DNA of 44,455 nt. Origin: Clostridiales bacterium (lineage in GTDB: Bacteria; Bacillota; Clostridia; Lachnospirales; Lachnospiraceae). The stretch lies in assembly GCA_012839085.1 (NCBI GenBank), contig DUNZ01000063.1, positions 1 to 44,455 of the forward strand, read 5' to 3'. Within the stretch, counting starts at the first letter, position 1. Every line of letters begins with the position of its first letter. A program made the translations under genes and the position numbers. Positions 43,103-44,455 of this stretch are shown here, in pieces. The notes below the pieces were generated by a model. That model did not search any database, was not told where the DNA came from, and saw nothing but the letters and a program-made list of their open reading frames with translations.

Positions 43103-43660
43103 ATGGGGAATTTTAAGTTTCAACAATGCAAGATCGAAGGATTATATATTATTGAACCCAAAATATATGGAGACCATAGGGGATACTTTTTGGAAACTTA
43201 CCATCAAGATGCCTTTGCAGAAGCTGGATTAACAATGAAGTTTGTTCAAGACAACCAATCCTATTCAAGAAAAGGGGTTCTAAGGGGACTTCATTTTCAA
43301 AAAAAACATCCTCAAGGAAAACTGGTTCAAGTGATAAAGGGTTCTGTTTTTGATGTAGCTGTTGATCTTCGGGGAAATTCGCCTACCTATGGTCAATGGC
43401 AGGGGGTGGTTCTCACGGAAGAAAATAAGAAAATGTTCTATGTTCCACCGGGTTTTGCCCACGGTTTTTTAGTTTTGTCCGATGAAGCCCTATTTACTTA
43501 TAAATGTACGGATTTTTATCATCCTGAAGATGAAGGGGGAATCATTTGGAATGATCCAGATGTAGCTATTGATTGGCCTTGGGATGATAAAGAGCCAGTT
43601 GTTTTATCAGAGAAGGATAAAAGGTTACCCACTTTGAAAGAGTGTGGATTTCAGTTTTAA
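43103..43660 (+). CDS. rfbC: dTDP-4-dehydrorhamnose 3,5-epimerase
   Basis: A 185-residue cupin enzyme that epimerises C3 and C5 of the 4-keto-6-deoxy sugar. EPKIYGDHRGYFLETYH, RKGVLRGLHFQKKHPQGKLVQV with the catalytic His, VFDVAVDLR, FYVPPGFAHGFLVLSD and the closing YHPEDEGGIIWNDPDVAIDW (in part) are all present. GGGGGAAATC precedes the ATG. It lies 113 bp after rfbA and 10 bp before rfbD. Confidence 0.97.
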   Translation: MGNFKFQQCKIEGLYIIEPKIYGDHRGYFLETYHQDAFAEAGLTMKFVQDNQSYSRKGVLRGLHFQKKHPQGKLVQVIKGSVFDVAVDLRGNSPTYGQWQGVVLTEENKKMFYVPPGFAHGFLVLSDEALFTYKCTDFYHPEDEGGIIWNDPDVAIDWPWDDKEPVVLSEKDKRLPTLKECGFQF

Positions 43661-43670
43661 GGAGTGTATG

Positions 43671-44455
43671 ATGGGACGAATTTTGATTACAGGTGCCCAA
43701 GGTCAGTTGGGGTCTGCATTGACAAAACTGCTAATGAATAATAAAATGCATACTGTCTATTATACCAGTAGAACTGCTTCGGAGGATGGAAGAATAAAAA
43801 TTCTAGACATCACCGATAAAGATAAGGTTAATGATATCATTCATGAGATAAAACCGGATATTATAATCAATTGCGCTGCCATGACCGCAGTTGATTTGTG
43901 TGAAAGCGATCAAGAGATGGCTTATCAAATAAATGCCCTAGGACCTAAGTATTTAGCCATGGCAGCAGAGAAAATGGGAGCCAAATTAATTCATATATCT
44001 ACGGATTATGTCTTTGATGGTGAAAGTTCAAGACCCTATATAGAAAGTGATCAACCCACTCCCCTTAGTGTCTATGGTAAAACGAAACTTGCAGGAGAAG
44101 AATTTGTTCAACAGTATTGTAGTAGATATATTATATTACGTACCGCTTGGGTTTATGGGGAAGGAAAAAATTTTGTAAAAACTATGTTAAGACTTGCTGA
44201 TTCTGGCAAGGCAATCCGGGTTGTATCCGATCAGTTTGGCACACCGACCAGTGCATTGGAGTTGGCTAGAGCAATTTTATTTCTAATAAATACAGAAAGC
44301 TATGGAATCTATCATGCCACTTGTGAGGGAACTTGCAGTTGGTATGAATTTGCCAAGAGGATATTTAAGGAGGCAGGTAAGGAAATTGAAGTGGAACCAA
44401 TCCCTACTTGGGAATATCCTACTCCTGCCAAAAGACCCAAGTATTCTGTTTTGGA
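43671..44455 (+). CDS. rfbD: dTDP-4-dehydrorhamnose reductase, 3' end cut by the window
   Basis: The frame is open from the ATG at 43671 to the last base, about 261 codons. GGAG (43661-43664) is 6 bp upstream; an ATG three bases earlier is too close. ILITGAQGQLGSAL is the NAD(P)-binding loop, followed by NCAAMTAVDLCE, ISTDYVFDG and the catalytic YGKTKLAGE with the Tyr-Lys pair, then RTAWVYGEGKNFV and DQFGTPTSALELA. It catalyses the last step, reduction to dTDP-L-rhamnose. About 20-25 residues are probably missing at the C-terminus. Confidence 0.96.
   Translation, partial: MGRILITGAQGQLGSALTKLLMNNKMHTVYYTSRTASEDGRIKILDITDKDKVNDIIHEIKPDIIINCAAMTAVDLCESDQEMAYQINALGPKYLAMAAEKMGAKLIHISTDYVFDGESSRPYIESDQPTPLSVYGKTKLAGEEFVQQYCSRYIILRTAWVYGEGKNFVKTMLRLADSGKAIRVVSDQFGTPTSALELARAILFLINTESYGIYHATCEGTCSWYEFAKRIFKEAGKEIEVEPIPTWEYPTPAKRPKYSVL

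Overview
The window is AT-rich, low-GC Gram-positive DNA. It carries endospore genes (spoIIAA, spoIIAB, sigF, spoVAC, spoVAD, spoVAE and a YtvI-like protein), a lysine-riboswitch-controlled dapA-dapB pair, and families common in Clostridia (DUF6514, DUF4250, TIGR04086, a SEC-C protein). Shine-Dalgarno sites are strong and TTG/GTG starts are frequent. I infer an anaerobic spore former of the Clostridia, probably Lachnospiraceae or a close relative. Both ends cut through genes: the C-terminal part of a YtvI/AI-2E-type membrane protein on the left, and rfbD on the right.

Layout. 1-2140: the YtvI-like end, a degenerate tandem array with a 36-38 bp period, and an HTH-Panacea (SocA-like) protein with no visible partner toxin. 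2250-5030: typA and a two-OB-fold SSB-like gene, divergent. 5180-7385: promoter, lysine riboswitch, intrinsic terminator, dapA, dapB, terminator. 7486-12480: a four-gene Gld-like ABC operon (ATPase, permease, GldG-like, DUF4340). 12400-12960: non-coding, holding a 12 bp and a 14 bp tandem array. 12960-19180: a large SpoIID/LytB-domain protein with an SLH-like domain and a 14-residue Ser/Glu/Asn repeat linker, a convergent BrkB-type membrane protein, and a GH36 alpha-galactosidase. 19287-20990: a 46-residue acidic protein and a zinc-ribbon/TPR membrane protein.

20880-25100 is a sporulation block: the spoIIA operon (anti-anti-sigma, anti-sigma, sigma F), a 50-residue membrane peptide, then spoVAC-D-E for dipicolinate/SpoVA channel function. 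Sigma F is controlled by partner switching between SpoIIAA and SpoIIAB, and the spoVA genes act later in the forespore. 25153-32153 carries a class A penicillin-binding protein, DUF6514, an IMPACT/YigZ protein whose stop codon lies in a 14 bp repeat, VanZ, DUF4250, rarA and a small membrane protein.

32260-39912 is rich in cyclic-di-GMP signalling: a sensor GGDEF-EAL protein, a PAS-histidine kinase interrupted by an in-frame TGA, and its overlapping REC-HD-GYP response regulator. Between them lie a lipoprotein cyclophilin, a structured non-coding stretch with a 10-codon His-rich mini-ORF, a SEC-C protein and an XRE regulator. 40040-44455: a DUF4015 putative glycoside hydrolase, a TIGR04086 membrane protein, and the dTDP-rhamnose genes rfbA, rfbC and rfbD (cut by the edge).

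The features most worth follow-up are the TGA-split kinase, the hierarchical repeat array beside the orphan Panacea gene, the terminator-like hairpin between a sigma-H-like promoter and spoIIAA, and the structured region around the mini-ORF. I saw no CRISPR array, rRNA, tRNA, insertion sequence or complete phage module. Protein family assignments come from recognising motifs by eye; no database search was run.
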